This document shows positions 5,568-5,691 of a stretch of 5,691 bases of DNA, piece by piece. The DNA is from an archaeon (lineage in GTDB: Archaea; Methanobacteriota; Methanobacteria; Methanobacteriales; Methanobacteriaceae): positions 1 through 5,691 of the forward strand of contig JAKSUD010000063.1 in the NCBI GenBank assembly GCA_024409185.1, in the 5' to 3' direction. The notes beneath the pieces are model-generated. The model had not been told where the DNA came from and made no database searches. It worked only from the letters and a program-made list of their open reading frames with translations. The number at the start of each line of letters is the position of its first letter. Positions within the stretch are counted from its first letter, which is position 1. A program made the translations under genes and the position numbers.

Positions 5568-5691
5568 AATAATCAGTTTTATTAATTGAATAGTTTTTTA
5601 TTTTAAAATAAAATTTACAACATTATTATGTTTGTTCTTATAAGATAATAAAATTTACTTATTTTAATATTTGGAGATATAAAAAAAATAT
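5568..5691 (-). promoter_or_regulatory. Probable promoter region of the helicase gene
   Basis: These 124 bases hold no gene that I can see. On the - strand, CTTATAAG (5637-5644) is a plausible TATA-like box. Initiation about 25 bases downstream would fall near 5614, next to the 18-bp palindrome TTTTATTTTAAAATAAAA at 5596-5613. The region is so AT-rich that other TATA-like strings occur (for example TTTATATC near 5677-5684), so the assignment is tentative. Confidence 0.3.

Noticed and set aside
5671..5691. GGAG at 5673-5676 as the ribosome binding site of a rightward gene beginning at the window edge
   Set aside because: No start codon is inside the window. An ATG at 5690 would need the next base to be G, and the spacing of 13 bases is long, so it cannot be supported.
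1..5691. CRISPR array, tRNA, rRNA or insertion sequence
   Set aside because: The only repeats are two- to four-copy tandem units inside or at the end of genes, without spacers. I saw no tRNA cloverleaf, no transposase and no terminal inverted repeats.

Overview
The window is strongly AT-rich and densely coding. Four genes or gene remnants lie on the + strand (24 to 2742), and one large gene lies on the - strand (5567 down to 2817), convergent with them. Tryptophan is encoded by TGG, and several starts are preceded by GAGGGG, AAGGGG or GGAG. A DUF1998-type repair helicase carrying TPRs fits a low-GC methanogenic archaeon of the Methanobacteriales (Methanosphaera or Methanobrevibacter-like). 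This placement is inferred from composition, ribosome-binding sites and protein style; there is no rRNA or marker gene to prove it.

Layout. At 24-739 there is a coiled-coil protein gene split by an apparent one-base frameshift in a run of six A (288-293). Its first half holds four 14-residue repeats. At 802-1413 there is an all-helical soluble protein of unknown function. At 1464-1769 there is a 101-residue protein of unknown function. At 1870-2742 there is a multi-pass membrane protein whose last membrane pair encloses a pore-loop-like segment and which ends in a short heptad tail. The gaps between these genes are 62, 50 and 100 bases, so they may be separately or partly co-transcribed. The 3' end of the membrane gene is duplicated in tandem into the intergenic space. 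A hairpin at 2781-2811 separates it from the convergent gene.

The - strand gene encodes a 916-residue superfamily 2 helicase of the MrfA (YprA)/Hrq1 type, with the DUF1998 cysteine cluster. It has an added C-terminal extension made of two 16-residue repeats, a charged linker and about two TPR units. It is the only gene with a confidently assigned role (DNA repair helicase). Nothing visible ties the + strand genes to it functionally, and I see no complete defence or metabolic system.

The most unusual features are the helicase-TPR fusion with its duplicated linker, the frameshifted repeat coiled coil, the channel-like membrane protein with a non-canonical filter-like sequence, and the duplicated gene tail at the convergent junction. 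Three independent tandem duplications with periods of about 42 to 48 bp occur in this short stretch.
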